64,000 nt of DNA from positions 3,596,001 to 3,660,000 of the forward strand of contig OZ245043.1 in the NCBI GenBank assembly GCA_965224285.1, in the 5' to 3' direction. This document shows, piece after piece, positions 1 through 8,827 of the stretch (position 1 is its first letter; each line of letters begins with the position of its first letter). The stretch is from JAJCYK01 sp965224285 (GTDB taxonomy: Bacteria; Bacteroidota; Bacteroidia; Cytophagales; Cyclobacteriaceae). The notes under the pieces were generated by a model. It saw nothing but the letters and a program-made list of their open reading frames with translations, was not told where the DNA came from and searched no databases. The translations under genes were made by a program, and so were the position numbers.

Positions 1-3000
1 GTTGCCCTTCGAGCTCCGCTGTCTCGTCGGGATCCCTGTCCCCCTGATGGTCCATGTAGTCCCGTACGAGCTTCTTCTCCTCATCTACGTCCGCGTAGAG
101 TCCCGAGAGCAGTGAGAATCCCTCGAACGCGGTGAAGCGACCCTGACCCTCAACATCTGACAGGCCAAAGGGGAACACTCGCGCGTTGACTCCGTAGAGG
201 CGCAGGTTGGCTACCAGCGCCGCGTGTGCTTGGGGGTTCGGCTCGAACGCGTAGATCCGTGAACCGGCGCTCATCATGTGGGCAAAGAGGCTGAACTGAC
301 CGATGTTGGCCCCGACGTCGAAGATGCAGTCGCCATCGGCGAACGTGATCCCGTGCTTCAGATAGGTCTGGTCTTCATAGATCGCCTGGTAGATAAAGTC
401 CGTTTCGTGCCTGTTGATGTGGACAAGGGCCAGATCGTTGGGCAGTTCGTAGCGTGGCTGTCCTTCCACCGTGGGCGACGCCGCGGGAGACGGTACCACG
501 TAGGCGACAAGGCGCAGCTCGCCTTGCTGATCCACCTTGCCGGTCACCAGCGCCTGTGACACACCCGGATGCTCGCGCAAGGCTCTCTCGATTTCAGCTG
601 GCTCGATGCGATGGCCCCGAATGTTCAATCGAGCGTCGACGCGCCCGACGAACTCGACCGCGCCGTCGCTTCGGAGTCGTCCGAGGTCTCCCGTACGGTA
701 CATTAGTCCCTCTCCTCGAAACGGGTCTTTTACGAAGCGCTTGTCGGTAAGCTCCGTGTTTCCAACGTACCCGTCGGATAGCCGAGCCCCTCCGACCCAT
801 AGCTCGCCGACCTCGCCCCTTGGTACTGGACGCTGGTTCGGGCCGAGGATGTAGAGCACGCTTCCTGCCACGGGCCATCCAAGTGGCACCCCTCCCTGAT
901 CGAGGTCGCAGTCTTCAGGAATCGGATACATGCTGATCGTGCCGGCGGTCTCGCTGTGCGAGTACAGGTTGACCAGGCGGGCCGGGTGATCGATCGACCT
1001 CCTCCAGGAGGCGGGTAGATCCCAGTCGAGCGCCTCCCCGGTCAATGCGACAAGGCGCAGGCTCGACGGCAGAGAGGCGCCGCCTTCTGGCGTGCCGATC
1101 TCCAACAGGGTCTCGATAGCGTTGCGGAAGACGCTGGGTACCGTATCCCAGATCGTCACCCCACGGTCCTTCATCAACTGGACCAGGCTCAGCGGGTCGA
1201 GACGCTCGGAGTCGTCGGTGATGACAACGGTTGCCCCTGCGCAAAGAGGAACGAACACCTGACGCATCGAAGCGGAGAACGAGAACGTCGCGGTGTGCAG
1301 GTAAACGTCGTCCAGTTTGACAGCCAGCGCTTCCCGAAGGACCTCGACATAGGCGCCGAGGGTTGTCTGTGAGACGGCTACCCCGTTGGGTGGTCCCGTG
1401 GTGCCCGACGTGAAAACGATGTAGGCACGGTCTCCCGGCGCTGTGGGCGCCTGTTGAATTTCGTCGCTGGGGACCTCGGCCTCGTTTTCCACCATAAGAA
1501 GGTGGGCCGCCAGCGTTCCAGGTAGATGGGGCTCCGATTCTTCAGTCACCAGGATGATTTGAGGCTGGACCTGTCCGACCATCATCTCTAGACGCGATCG
1601 AGGGTAGGTCGGATCCAGCGGAACGAAGGTTCCCCCGGCTTTGAGTACCGCAAAAATAGCCACAATCCAGTCGCTCGAACGAGGAAGACAGATGCCGACG
1701 GGACTATCGGGCTGAAGGCCAGCGTCAACCAGTCGGCTGGCGAGAGCCGTGGCCTTTGAGTTCAGCTCATCGTAAGACAGAGACTCACCCCGAAAGACGA
1801 CGGCCGGGGCATCCGGTGCGTTCTCGACCTGACGTGTGAAGAGTTCATAGACCGTCGAACTGTGGGTGAATGAAGTTTCTGTAGCGGCACCAAGCCCCCT
1901 CTTATCGCCCTCGGATTGACTCCGTCGGACGGAGGGAAGTCGAACCATCGCCTCGCCCACGGTCGTGGTCTCACCCAGTTGATTGACTCCTGTAATCTCG
2001 ATTTCTACCCGGAAGCCATCGGCAATTTCAGTGATGTCGGCGACCGCTCCGCGATACCAGGTGGTGTCGCCGTACAGATTGGGTGCCAGCAGGCGGATCG
2101 TGAGTCGCTCGAGCCACCCGTTGTCGCCCATCCAGTTGGTTAGAAGAGGCGTGATCCACGCCAGGCGCATGACGCCGTTGTCGAAGGGCAGCGGCATCCC
2201 GCGCTGAGAGCTGAGGAGGGCGTCTTCATGCTGGTGGGAGTGCTTGACCGGCCAGCCCGTGACCGGATGGATCACGGTCGAATATGGAGAGTTCAACGCA
2301 TCGCGGTACCCGATGGAGCCCGGACGGTAAGAAGGTCCGATGGCAGCCTGCCAACAAATCATGTCCCCGATGGTGAGTGGCCCACGGACTATGGGGGGCA
2401 GCGTATCACCCACGCTGAGATCTACCCCAAAGAGATCGCGGCCTCCACGGCGGCTTTCGGACCTTTGGGCTTCGCCGATCGCCCGCAGCTCTTCCTCACC
2501 GTAACGATGGACTTCGCGCTGAGCAAGCGGTTCGTCCAGCAAGGGCGCCCGCGCGAGCGTGGCCTTGGCCCGTGCCACCAGTTCCGCTCGTTGGTTCCAA
2601 TAGTCGGTCTCGGAAAGGATCAGCGCCAGTGGTCGTCCGTGACGGTCTCTGGATTCGGTCGCCTCGAGCTGGCGGGCAGCGCCTCGCACGAGATCTCCTT
2701 CCAGAACCGGCTCGTGCCACTCGAATTCAAGTTCGATGATCAGGTTGGACAGTGGGACCGGCAGCGGCGCTCCGTGAAGAACAGGGTAGAGCACCGAACA
2801 AAGGTAGGCCGGCGGTGCGACTCTACTGCCGAAGCGGCTGGTTCGCGCGTGCTCGGCGTCCAGCCATAGGGGATTGTCGTCCGAAATTCCATAGGCAACA
2901 TGACGGATGGCATCCGCGGTCACCTCCGTGCGCCAAGGCTCTCGCTCGGAGAGTTTCTGTCCGTTCAGGCGCTCGCTCTCGGCCAGAAACTCCCGAACGG

Positions 3001-3025
3001 CCTGCGTCGCGTCCAGCTCATTCAT
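1..3025 (-). CDS. NRPS-like protein: hot-dog didomain, adenylation domain, FkbM methyltransferase (partial)
   Basis: The reverse strand is open from ATG at 3025 to the window edge (about 1008 codons); an in-frame TAA lies just upstream of the ATG, fixing the start. Residues 1-150 resemble the N-terminal half of MaoC-like acyl dehydratases (AIRHVAYGISDDNPLW, then APPAYL). Residues 200-360 resemble a second hot-dog (HPVTGWPVKHSHQHED, PFDNGVMRLAW, YGDTTW). From about 390 an NRPS adenylation domain follows: A3 FTSGTTGPPNGV near 540 (Asn where Lys is usual), A5-like NLYSHSETAG, A7 YRTGDL near 775, A8 GRVDARLNIRGHRIEPAEIE. After A8 comes an FkbM methyltransferase (FDVGANIGQFSLF near 900, IYAFEPNP), the site where NRPS methyltransferases are usually inserted. 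The A10 lysine and carrier domain must lie beyond the window. The gene is GC-rich, unlike everything to its right. Product and substrate are unknown; domain calls are from motif recognition. Confidence 0.85.
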   Translation of the reverse strand, partial: MNELDATQAVREFLAESERLNGQKLSEREPWRTEVTADAIRHVAYGISDDNPLWLDAEHARTSRFGSRVAPPAYLCSVLYPVLHGAPLPVPLSNLIIELEFEWHEPVLEGDLVRGAARQLEATESRDRHGRPLALILSETDYWNQRAELVARAKATLARAPLLDEPLAQREVHRYGEEELRAIGEAQRSESRRGGRDLFGVDLSVGDTLPPIVRGPLTIGDMICWQAAIGPSYRPGSIGYRDALNSPYSTVIHPVTGWPVKHSHQHEDALLSSQRGMPLPFDNGVMRLAWITPLLTNWMGDNGWLERLTIRLLAPNLYGDTTWYRGAVADITEIADGFRVEIEITGVNQLGETTTVGEAMVRLPSVRRSQSEGDKRGLGAATETSFTHSSTVYELFTRQVENAPDAPAVVFRGESLSYDELNSKATALASRLVDAGLQPDSPVGICLPRSSDWIVAIFAVLKAGGTFVPLDPTYPRSRLEMMVGQVQPQIILVTEESEPHLPGTLAAHLLMVENEAEVPSDEIQQAPTAPGDRAYIVFTSGTTGPPNGVAVSQTTLGAYVEVLREALAVKLDDVYLHTATFSFSASMRQVFVPLCAGATVVITDDSERLDPLSLVQLMKDRGVTIWDTVPSVFRNAIETLLEIGTPEGGASLPSSLRLVALTGEALDWDLPASWRRSIDHPARLVNLYSHSETAGTISMYPIPEDCDLDQGGVPLGWPVAGSVLYILGPNQRPVPRGEVGELWVGGARLSDGYVGNTELTDKRFVKDPFRGEGLMYRTGDLGRLRSDGAVEFVGRVDARLNIRGHRIEPAEIERALREHPGVSQALVTGKVDQQGELRLVAYVVPSPAASPTVEGQPRYELPNDLALVHINRHETDFIYQAIYEDQTYLKHGITFADGDCIFDVGANIGQFSLFAHMMSAGSRIYAFEPNPQAHAALVANLRLYGVNARVFPFGLSDVEGQGRFTAFEGFSLLSGLYADVDEEKKLVRDYMDHQGDRDPDETAELEGQ

Positions 3026-3537
3026 GGTTTAGAACCACTTTGGGAGTCCAGCGGGGGAAAGGCGCTTGCTCGATTTTAGTTGTTGCGCGCCATAATTGTA
3101 TCCGTCTGAGAGAAATGGATTTTGGTTTCCATTTGCCACCAATTTTGCTCATGAAAAAAGTGATAGGGCAGTCTGGATATTCAATTTTTTTCACAAAAAG
3201 ATTCTCTTAATCAATTGATAATAAACAATAGTCATGTAAAGCATAAGATAACACTTTTTATGACTACTTGATATAAACCAGAAAACACTGATTATTATCT
3301 GCAGTTGATTTGACTATATCAGCAAAAAGTGAGACTGGATGGACTGCTTTCCTCAAATGCAAACTCTTGTCCTAATAATAATAGCATTTACCAGTTTTAA
3401 TTCAATTGCTCACATCTGTTCAAATGCGAACAAATCCGTTCGTAAATGACCGGAAGGCGTATTAAAAATAACCATTAATACCTATTCATCAGATGACATT
3501 ATTTTAGTGTAAATTAAGGTGGAACTAAAGTGATTTA
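3026..3537. other. Gene-free junction with sharp base-composition change
   Basis: No supported gene. GC-rich sequence continues about 30-70 bases past the NRPS-like start codon and then gives way to AT-rich DNA for the remaining 450 bases. I see no tRNA, no terminal inverted repeat and no integrase that would mark an island boundary. A 31-codon ORF at 3114-3210 has no recognisable similarity and no promoter. Confidence 0.7.
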
Positions 3538-5160
3538 ATGTATCATCATCTCAAAGTAGCTTTTAGGAATCTTATTAAATATCCTACACTCACATCGATA
3601 CATATTCTTGGACTTGCCTTAGGAATAACAGCTTGTCTTATCATCTTTTGTGTGGTCAGATTCGAAACTTCTTTCGATGATTTCCTTCAGAAAAAGAATC
3701 GTATTTACCGGGTTAACCTGAAGCAACAATCGCGTGGGCAATTAATGCTAAGTGGCTATAATTTTTACCCATTGGGATATGCTATTCGTTAGAATATACA
3801 TGGTTTGGAGCATGTTACCCAGATGCACTGTTCGGCGGCAATTTTGACAACTGTAGGAATGAGTTTGTTGAATTAAAACTTCAACTACCCGGGGTTTGAA
3901 ATCAATCTACTCAATGATTTTCAAATTATTCTATTTCTTATAGGATTAACCGTGGTAGTGGCTTTGTTGGCAGGATTCTATCCTGCTGTAGTATTATCAG
4001 GATATAAGCCAATTCTTGCGCTTAAGGGTAAAGTATTGGCAGGCTTGGATTCGGCAAGAAGGTACTGTAGGTTTTCATACAGGAGTGTGTTGGTAGTGCT
4101 ACAATTTACAATTGCACAAATGCTGATACTTCTTACGCTAGTGGTTTACAATCACATGCAGTTTATAAGTGATAGGCCACTTGGCTTCAATCAAGAATCT
4201 GTGGTAGTTGCATTCGTTCCTGGTATGTCCAAAACTGAGGAAAATATTAATCGATTGAACAATTTTCGGGAAAGACTCAAAACTTATCCCGAAATAGAGG
4301 ATGTCAGCTATTACAGCTCGAACCTTCAAAGCGTCAATTGTGGTAGGTCCAATATGGAATCAGAGCGTATTACCGGTGTCTCGCAATTTGTTGATCATAA
4401 TTTTATAAAGAACTATGAACTCCAGATCATTGCAGGTGAACCTTTTAAAAGAGATGCTAATTCCAGCCATGATATCATAGTTAATCAAACATTGCTGTAA
4501 ACCTTGGAAATAGATGACCCTTCAGTGGCTATTGGAGATATCCTCTCTTTGAACGATCAGGAAGTGCGGATTGTCGGGGTAGTGAAGGACTACTATTACT
4601 ATGGTACAGTGGAAAAAATTAGACCTTTTATTTTACGATTTGAGGAGAGTCAGTCCAATATTATGGCGATTAGGATCTCAAATAATCAAGATTCGAAAGC
4701 AGTTGAGGTTATTGAGTCAAATTGGAAAATCAACTTCCCTGAGTACTTATTCAGGTATAATTTTCTGGAAAACATACTAAGATCACAGAATAAAATGTTT
4801 ACTAATCTCCTAAGAGTATTTTTGATTGCATCGGTATATGGTCTGGCTTATTTCATGACCACACATCGATTAAGAGAAATTGTAATCCGGAAGATTTTTG
4901 GAGCCGGAGCCTTGCAGATTATGGGTAAATTTAATTTTGAGTATTTCGTACTCATTATCATCGCATTTATTATATCAGCTCCGATCTCAAGCTACATTGG
5001 GAACAGACTGCTAGACGAATTTCCAGAAAAATATCAACAAGGTGCGGGCATATTTTTGATTGCACTACTTGTCTCACTATTGACAGTAGCTCTTACAGTA
5101 GGATTCAAACTCTATCAGGCAATTCAAACTAATCCTTCCATTGTGTTAAAGCATGAGTAA
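3538..5160 (+). pseudogene. Decayed MacB/FtsX-type ABC transporter permease
   Basis: The N-terminus (HHLKVAFRNLIKYPTLTSIH, then a hydrophobic helix) is the start of the FtsX/MacB-like permeases that are abundant in Bacteroidota and normally about 800 residues. Three stops interrupt it, all in the same reading frame: TAG at 3790, TAA near 3874 and TAA at 4498. Similarity continues through each without a frame change (HGLEHVTQMH after the first; DDPSVAIGDI after the last). Between about 3835 and 3900 most of the first periplasmic core domain and the second membrane helix are missing. The C-terminus (REIVIRKIFGAGALQIM, last helices, TNPSIVLKHE) is well preserved. The remnant is therefore about two thirds of a normal gene. 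No ABC ATPase gene accompanies it. Confidence 0.85.
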
Positions 5161-5347
5161 CTGCAGTGTAGAAGGCTACAGCATTACTTCTTGGTAAATT
5201 TCTAGTTGATTTTCTCCGGTAGCTTACCTGTAATTTTCTTTTAGCAAAGGGATTTTCAAAACCATAAAATTGAATCAATTATTCGTTTCAATAATAGTGT
5301 GACTATTTATTAAAAATTCGTCTAAGTATAACGAAGTTATTGAGACA

Positions 5348-5626
5348 ATGGAAAACACAAATAACCAAACAGAATTACTTTGGCGTACCAAGGTAACTGC
5401 TAATCTATTGGAAGATTATGACCAAGCTTTGAAACTAAACACCTCGTTAACGAACAGGAAAGTTACCCTGACGCTAAGCGAGAAGAACACAAGTTTCAGT
5501 GAAGATATTGAAATACTGTCAGCTATTGATGAACAGATTGTTGCAGAGATTCCCTTTTTCCAACTACCATCTTTGGCTAGCCTAACTTTTGTTAAAGCGA
5601 TAACTCAATCCTATCCGAACAGTTAA
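5348..5626 (+). CDS. Hypothetical 93-codon protein, first gene of coupled cluster
   Basis: This is a soluble 92-residue protein with no recognised domain, signal peptide or membrane segment. It starts MENTNNQTELLWRTK, is rich in Thr, Leu and Glu, and ends FVKAITQSYPNS. I keep it because its TAA stop overlaps the next ATG (TAATG at 5624-5628), which in turn overlaps the start of the methyltransferase/ATP-grasp gene. That arrangement implies translational coupling. It could be a precursor peptide, a small adaptor or an unrelated short gene; the sequence does not decide. No Shine-Dalgarno sequence is visible, as usual for the phylum. Confidence 0.55.
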   Translation: MENTNNQTELLWRTKVTANLLEDYDQALKLNTSLTNRKVTLTLSEKNTSFSEDIEILSAIDEQIVAEIPFFQLPSLASLTFVKAITQSYPNS

Positions 5627-5733
5627 TGCCCTTATACTATATTCTTAAGTTGAACTTTAAAAACCATACCGAACTGATCACTAAAGTGACAGTACGGGCT
5701 GATCATTACGGGCAACCTTATTTTAATGAATAG
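5626..5733 (+). CDS. Small 35-residue ORF coupled to MT/ATP-grasp gene
   Basis: The ORF begins at ATG 5626, sharing one base with the previous stop, and ends at TAG 5731-5733, which overlaps the next start in ATGAATAG (5726-5733). It encodes MPLYYILKLNFKNHTE followed by LITKVTVRADHYGQPYFNE. Both junctions are the overlaps expected of coupled genes, which is the main argument that it is translated. The C-terminal half is rich in Tyr, His, Asp and Gly, and could be a substrate core, but no RiPP family signature is recognised. It may also be a chance ORF filling the gap. Confidence 0.45.
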   Translation: MPLYYILKLNFKNHTELITKVTVRADHYGQPYFNE

Positions 5734-7627
5734 GAAGACTTTTACACGAAATAACTCAGTTAGTAAAGGCGCCATTACATTGGGTCCGGTGAGCGATCTT
5801 GAAACCTACGTGGAGGCTGACTGGTGGAAAAGGATTTTCAACGCCAACTATCTTAAAACTGATGCTGATGTAGTGGATGACACTAAGATTACGCAACAGG
5901 AGGTAAAATTATTCCGATCCATTCTAAACCTAAAAGAAAATGATGTCATTCTTGATCTTGCTTGTGGTCAGGGAAGACATCTTTTCGAGCTGGACAGCCA
6001 AGGAAATCACAAATTGTTTGGCTTAGATCGGTCCAGATACTTAATTCAGAAAGCAAGAACTCTAGCGAAGCGCAATGGGCTTGCAATTTCTTTCAAAGAA
6101 GGAGATGCTCGCAGGCTTCCATACTCGGCTGATTTTTTTGATGTAGTCACTATATTGGGAAATAGTTTTGGATATTTTGAGAATAACCGTGATGATAAAA
6201 AGGTGTTGAAGGAAGCATTTAGAGTGCTTAAACCAGGAGGTAAGTTATTGATGGATGTGGCAGATGGGGCCTATCTAAAGGAGCATTACGTTCCAAGAAG
6301 TTGGGAATGGATAGATAAAAATCAATTTGTCTGTAGAGAGAGATCGCTGGCATCTGATAAAGAGAGGCTAATATCCAGGGAAGTAATTACAAATACAGAA
6401 AAAGGAGTAATTATTGATCAGTTTTACGCGGAGCGACTTTACACTAAGGAAGGTTTATCAAAAGCCGTTACAGAAGTAGGATTCAAAAACATCTTATTTC
6501 ATGGCAAGCTACAAGTAGAATCTGAACGGAATCAAGATTTGGGTATGATGACCAATAGGTTCATACTCACTGCTAGGGCGGTAAAAGATTGGACTCCCTT
6601 AAAAACAGTTAAAGCTATTAGAAATGTGGTGGTGGTACTTGGAGATCCAAACCTTGAGGATGCTATAAAACCGGACTCCAAATTTGACGAGGAAGATTTC
6701 AATACCATTAATAAACTGAAAAAAGCCTTAAGTAAGTTAAAGAATTACAGATTTTCTTATCTAAATAAGCATAACACGCTCATTTCGGATTTGCAAGCAG
6801 CGAGAGACAAAATCGATATGGTGTTCAATCTCTGCGACGAGGGATTTAGCAATGAACCATTGAAAGAGCTACATGTGCCAGCTTTATTAGAAATAATGAA
6901 TCTGCCTTACACCGGGTCAAATCCTCAGACTCTGGCGTACTGCTATGATAAATCGCTGGTTCGGGGAATAGCAACAGAATTAGGTATTCCGGTGGCAGAT
7001 GCCAGTATTATTACTGAAGAATTAAATCTTTATGAATTATCACTCTCCTTTCCTTTAATTGTCAAACCGAATTTTGGTGATTCAAGTTTCGGGATAACCC
7101 AAAAAAGCGTGGTGAATACCATACAGGAACTTACCGATGCCATTAAATGGATTCGAGAAAAATTCGGATATCGAAGTACCATACTTGTTGAAGAGTTCCT
7201 GACCGGAGCGGAACTGTCTTTGGGTGTGATTGGAAATATAGACAACTACACAATTTTGCCAATCATCGAAGAAGACTATTCGGAACTTCCTGAGAACTTG
7301 CCAAAGATTTGCGGTTATGAAGCCAAGTGGTTGCAGAATTCACCCTATATGCAAAGCTTGCGTTCAATTCGAGCTACTTTGAGCCTCTCGTTAGAGCAGG
7401 AAATTATCGATCACAGCTTAAGGTTATTCCAAAGATTAGATTGTAAGGACTACTGTAGGTTCGATTGGAGATTATCCAATGCTGGATCACCTAAATTGTT
7501 GGAAGTGAATCCCAACCCTGGTTGGTGCTGGGATGGTCACCTAGCCAGAATGTGTAGTATCGGGGGTATGGATTATTCTGAAATGTTAGAGGCAATTCTA
7601 AACGCCTGTGAAGCTCGGTTTAACTGA
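5726..7627 (+). CDS. SAM methyltransferase / D-Ala-D-Ala ligase-like ATP-grasp fusion
   Basis: The protein has 633 residues in two parts. Residues about 25-285 are a class I SAM methyltransferase: motif I VILDLACGQGRHLFELD, post-I FGLDRSRY, then FRVLKPGGKLLMDVADG. Residues about 295-630 are an ATP-grasp ligase of the D-Ala-D-Ala ligase superfamily: FNLCDEGF, LPYTGSNPQTL, the nucleotide-binding PLIVKPNFGDSSFGI, VEEFLTGAELS and the metal-binding LLEVNPNPGW. These ligases join a carboxylate to an amine through an acyl phosphate; with a methyltransferase in one chain a small peptide or amino acid product is plausible. No peptidoglycan genes are nearby and the fusion does not look like ordinary Ddl. 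It is intact although flanked by pseudogenes. The substrate is unknown. Confidence 0.8.
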   Translation: MNRKTFTRNNSVSKGAITLGPVSDLETYVEADWWKRIFNANYLKTDADVVDDTKITQQEVKLFRSILNLKENDVILDLACGQGRHLFELDSQGNHKLFGLDRSRYLIQKARTLAKRNGLAISFKEGDARRLPYSADFFDVVTILGNSFGYFENNRDDKKVLKEAFRVLKPGGKLLMDVADGAYLKEHYVPRSWEWIDKNQFVCRERSLASDKERLISREVITNTEKGVIIDQFYAERLYTKEGLSKAVTEVGFKNILFHGKLQVESERNQDLGMMTNRFILTARAVKDWTPLKTVKAIRNVVVVLGDPNLEDAIKPDSKFDEEDFNTINKLKKALSKLKNYRFSYLNKHNTLISDLQAARDKIDMVFNLCDEGFSNEPLKELHVPALLEIMNLPYTGSNPQTLAYCYDKSLVRGIATELGIPVADASIITEELNLYELSLSFPLIVKPNFGDSSFGITQKSVVNTIQELTDAIKWIREKFGYRSTILVEEFLTGAELSLGVIGNIDNYTILPIIEEDYSELPENLPKICGYEAKWLQNSPYMQSLRSIRATLSLSLEQEIIDHSLRLFQRLDCKDYCRFDWRLSNAGSPKLLEVNPNPGWCWDGHLARMCSIGGMDYSEMLEAILNACEARFN

Positions 7628-7645
7628 ACTAGTTTCGATTTAATC

Positions 7646-7699
7646 TGACAGTTAGGGTTTAATTCAAATTGGGCGATAATCTATTAACCCCAACTGTCA
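7646..7699. repeat. Inverted repeat at IS remnant end
   Basis: TGACAGTTAGGGTT (7646-7659) is matched in inverse orientation by AACCCCAACTGTCA (7686-7699), with one mismatch. The pair begins 18 bases after the ATP-grasp stop codon and directly precedes the transposase remnant. It probably represents the left terminal repeat of the insertion sequence together with an internal inverted copy. Confidence 0.55.
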
Positions 7700-7701
7700 T
7701 A

Positions 7702-7911
7702 ATGAAACCTGAAACAAAAGTAATCAAAACCAAGTTTGGACTGCTCAATCTTGCAGTGCAATTAGGTAACATATCTCAAGCTTGTAAAATCCTTGGATAT
7801 AGCCGGGATAGCCTTTTACCACTACAAAGAATTGTACGATCAAGGCGGTGAGATGGCCTTGATGGAATTGAGTCGCAAGAAACCCAATCCTGCATCTTCT
7901 ACTATTTATTG
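7702..7911 (+). mobile_element. IS481-type transposase N-terminal remnant, frameshifted
   Basis: From ATG 7702 the frame reads MKPETKVIKTKFGLLNLAVQ and ACKILGYSRDS, the helix-turn-helix start of IS481-family transposases. After about residue 38 the similarity moves to another frame: FYHYKELYDQGGEMALMELS and RKKPN, ending at TGA near 7911. One extra base in the run at about 7811-7817 explains the shift. The DDE catalytic domain and the right end are absent, so this is a dead remnant of roughly 70 codons. It lies between the ATP-grasp fusion gene and a truncated hydrolase, and probably contributed to the local decay. Confidence 0.75.
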
Positions 7912-8099
7912 AAGTGTTTACCTCTCAATTGCCTAATGTGAAATGTAGACTCGAATGGCACATGTTAATTTGACTGCCATTATTTCCAGTCTCTCTTCCA
8001 TCAACACCTTCAGTAACTTCTAAAGATCATCCAAAACCTTAAAATCAATTACTGTTCTGGATAATGGTTTTGTTTATCGGTATTTTGATTATTAATTAA

Positions 8100-8735
8100 T
8101 CATACCGACATGGCACTCACCTTAGCTATGATAGGGATAGCCTGTTGACCGATTTACACCTCATTGAACTTGATACCATTCCCGGAACCAGATATCAGTA
8201 CAACAACCATGATGCAAAGCTATTGATACTCTTGTTAGAATTCATATACGATGACTCCTATGAAAAAGTCCTCACCAAATATCTAAGGAACTACCTGTCA
8301 ATGAACGATACTAAAGTTGAATTGTCAGACTCGGAAAAAGTAAGGGCGGTAAGAGGTTATTTCAGAAACCAAGTCCAGGAATTTCAGAATTTTAAAGGGT
8401 TTTACATTGGTTATCCGGTCATATCAACCATTAATGATATGCTGCTATACCTGAAGGCACAGCTTAATGCTCAGAGGGACGAAATTCAACTGGTCCAACA
8501 ACTCACCTGGGGAAATGACAATGGATTTGGCATTGGGCTAGGTTGGATGATTGATTTTGACGACTACGGAGATAGATACATTTATCATAGTGGCAATACC
8601 CGGTTGGGATACAATTCCATGTGCCTGTTTTACCCCGAATTGAAATTAGGAATGATAGTTTTTGTGAATGATACCCATGATCTGCAAAAGGTTGGAGATC
8701 TAGTAAGTGAGGTTAAAAAAGATCTTTTTGAATAG
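8100..8735 (+). pseudogene. Serine hydrolase (class C beta-lactamase fold), N-terminus missing
   Basis: The frame is open from 8100 (after TAA) to TAG 8735. It matches the C-terminal two thirds of PF00144-type serine hydrolases: SYDRDSLLTDLHLIELDTIP, the Y-x-N element in GTRYQYNNHDAKLL, a GFGIGLGW strand, and HSGNTRLGYNS, the counterpart of the HxG/KTG motif. The N-terminal part with the nucleophile SxxK motif and any signal peptide is absent, and nothing similar is found in the 190 bases upstream. The longest start-containing ORF begins with TTG at 8145. It is most likely a truncated, inactive gene beside the IS remnant. Confidence 0.75.
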
Positions 8736-8827
8736 AAAAGCCAGCACAAGTCACTCCCGATAATAAGTTTCAGGAATTGTAAAGGCTGTAAAAACCAAAG
8801 GCTTACCCATTTTTCGGCACTGAGCCT

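Noticed and set aside
278..3210. Several 70-210-codon ORFs in the GC-rich first 3 kb, on both strands
   Set aside because: They are shadows of the single minus-strand NRPS-like frame, which is open throughout and has clear domain motifs. None of the shadows has recognisable similarity.
3538..5160. Stop-codon recoding as an explanation for the interrupted permease
   Set aside because: TAA and TAG are used as normal stops by intact genes throughout the window, and the gene also has a large internal deletion.
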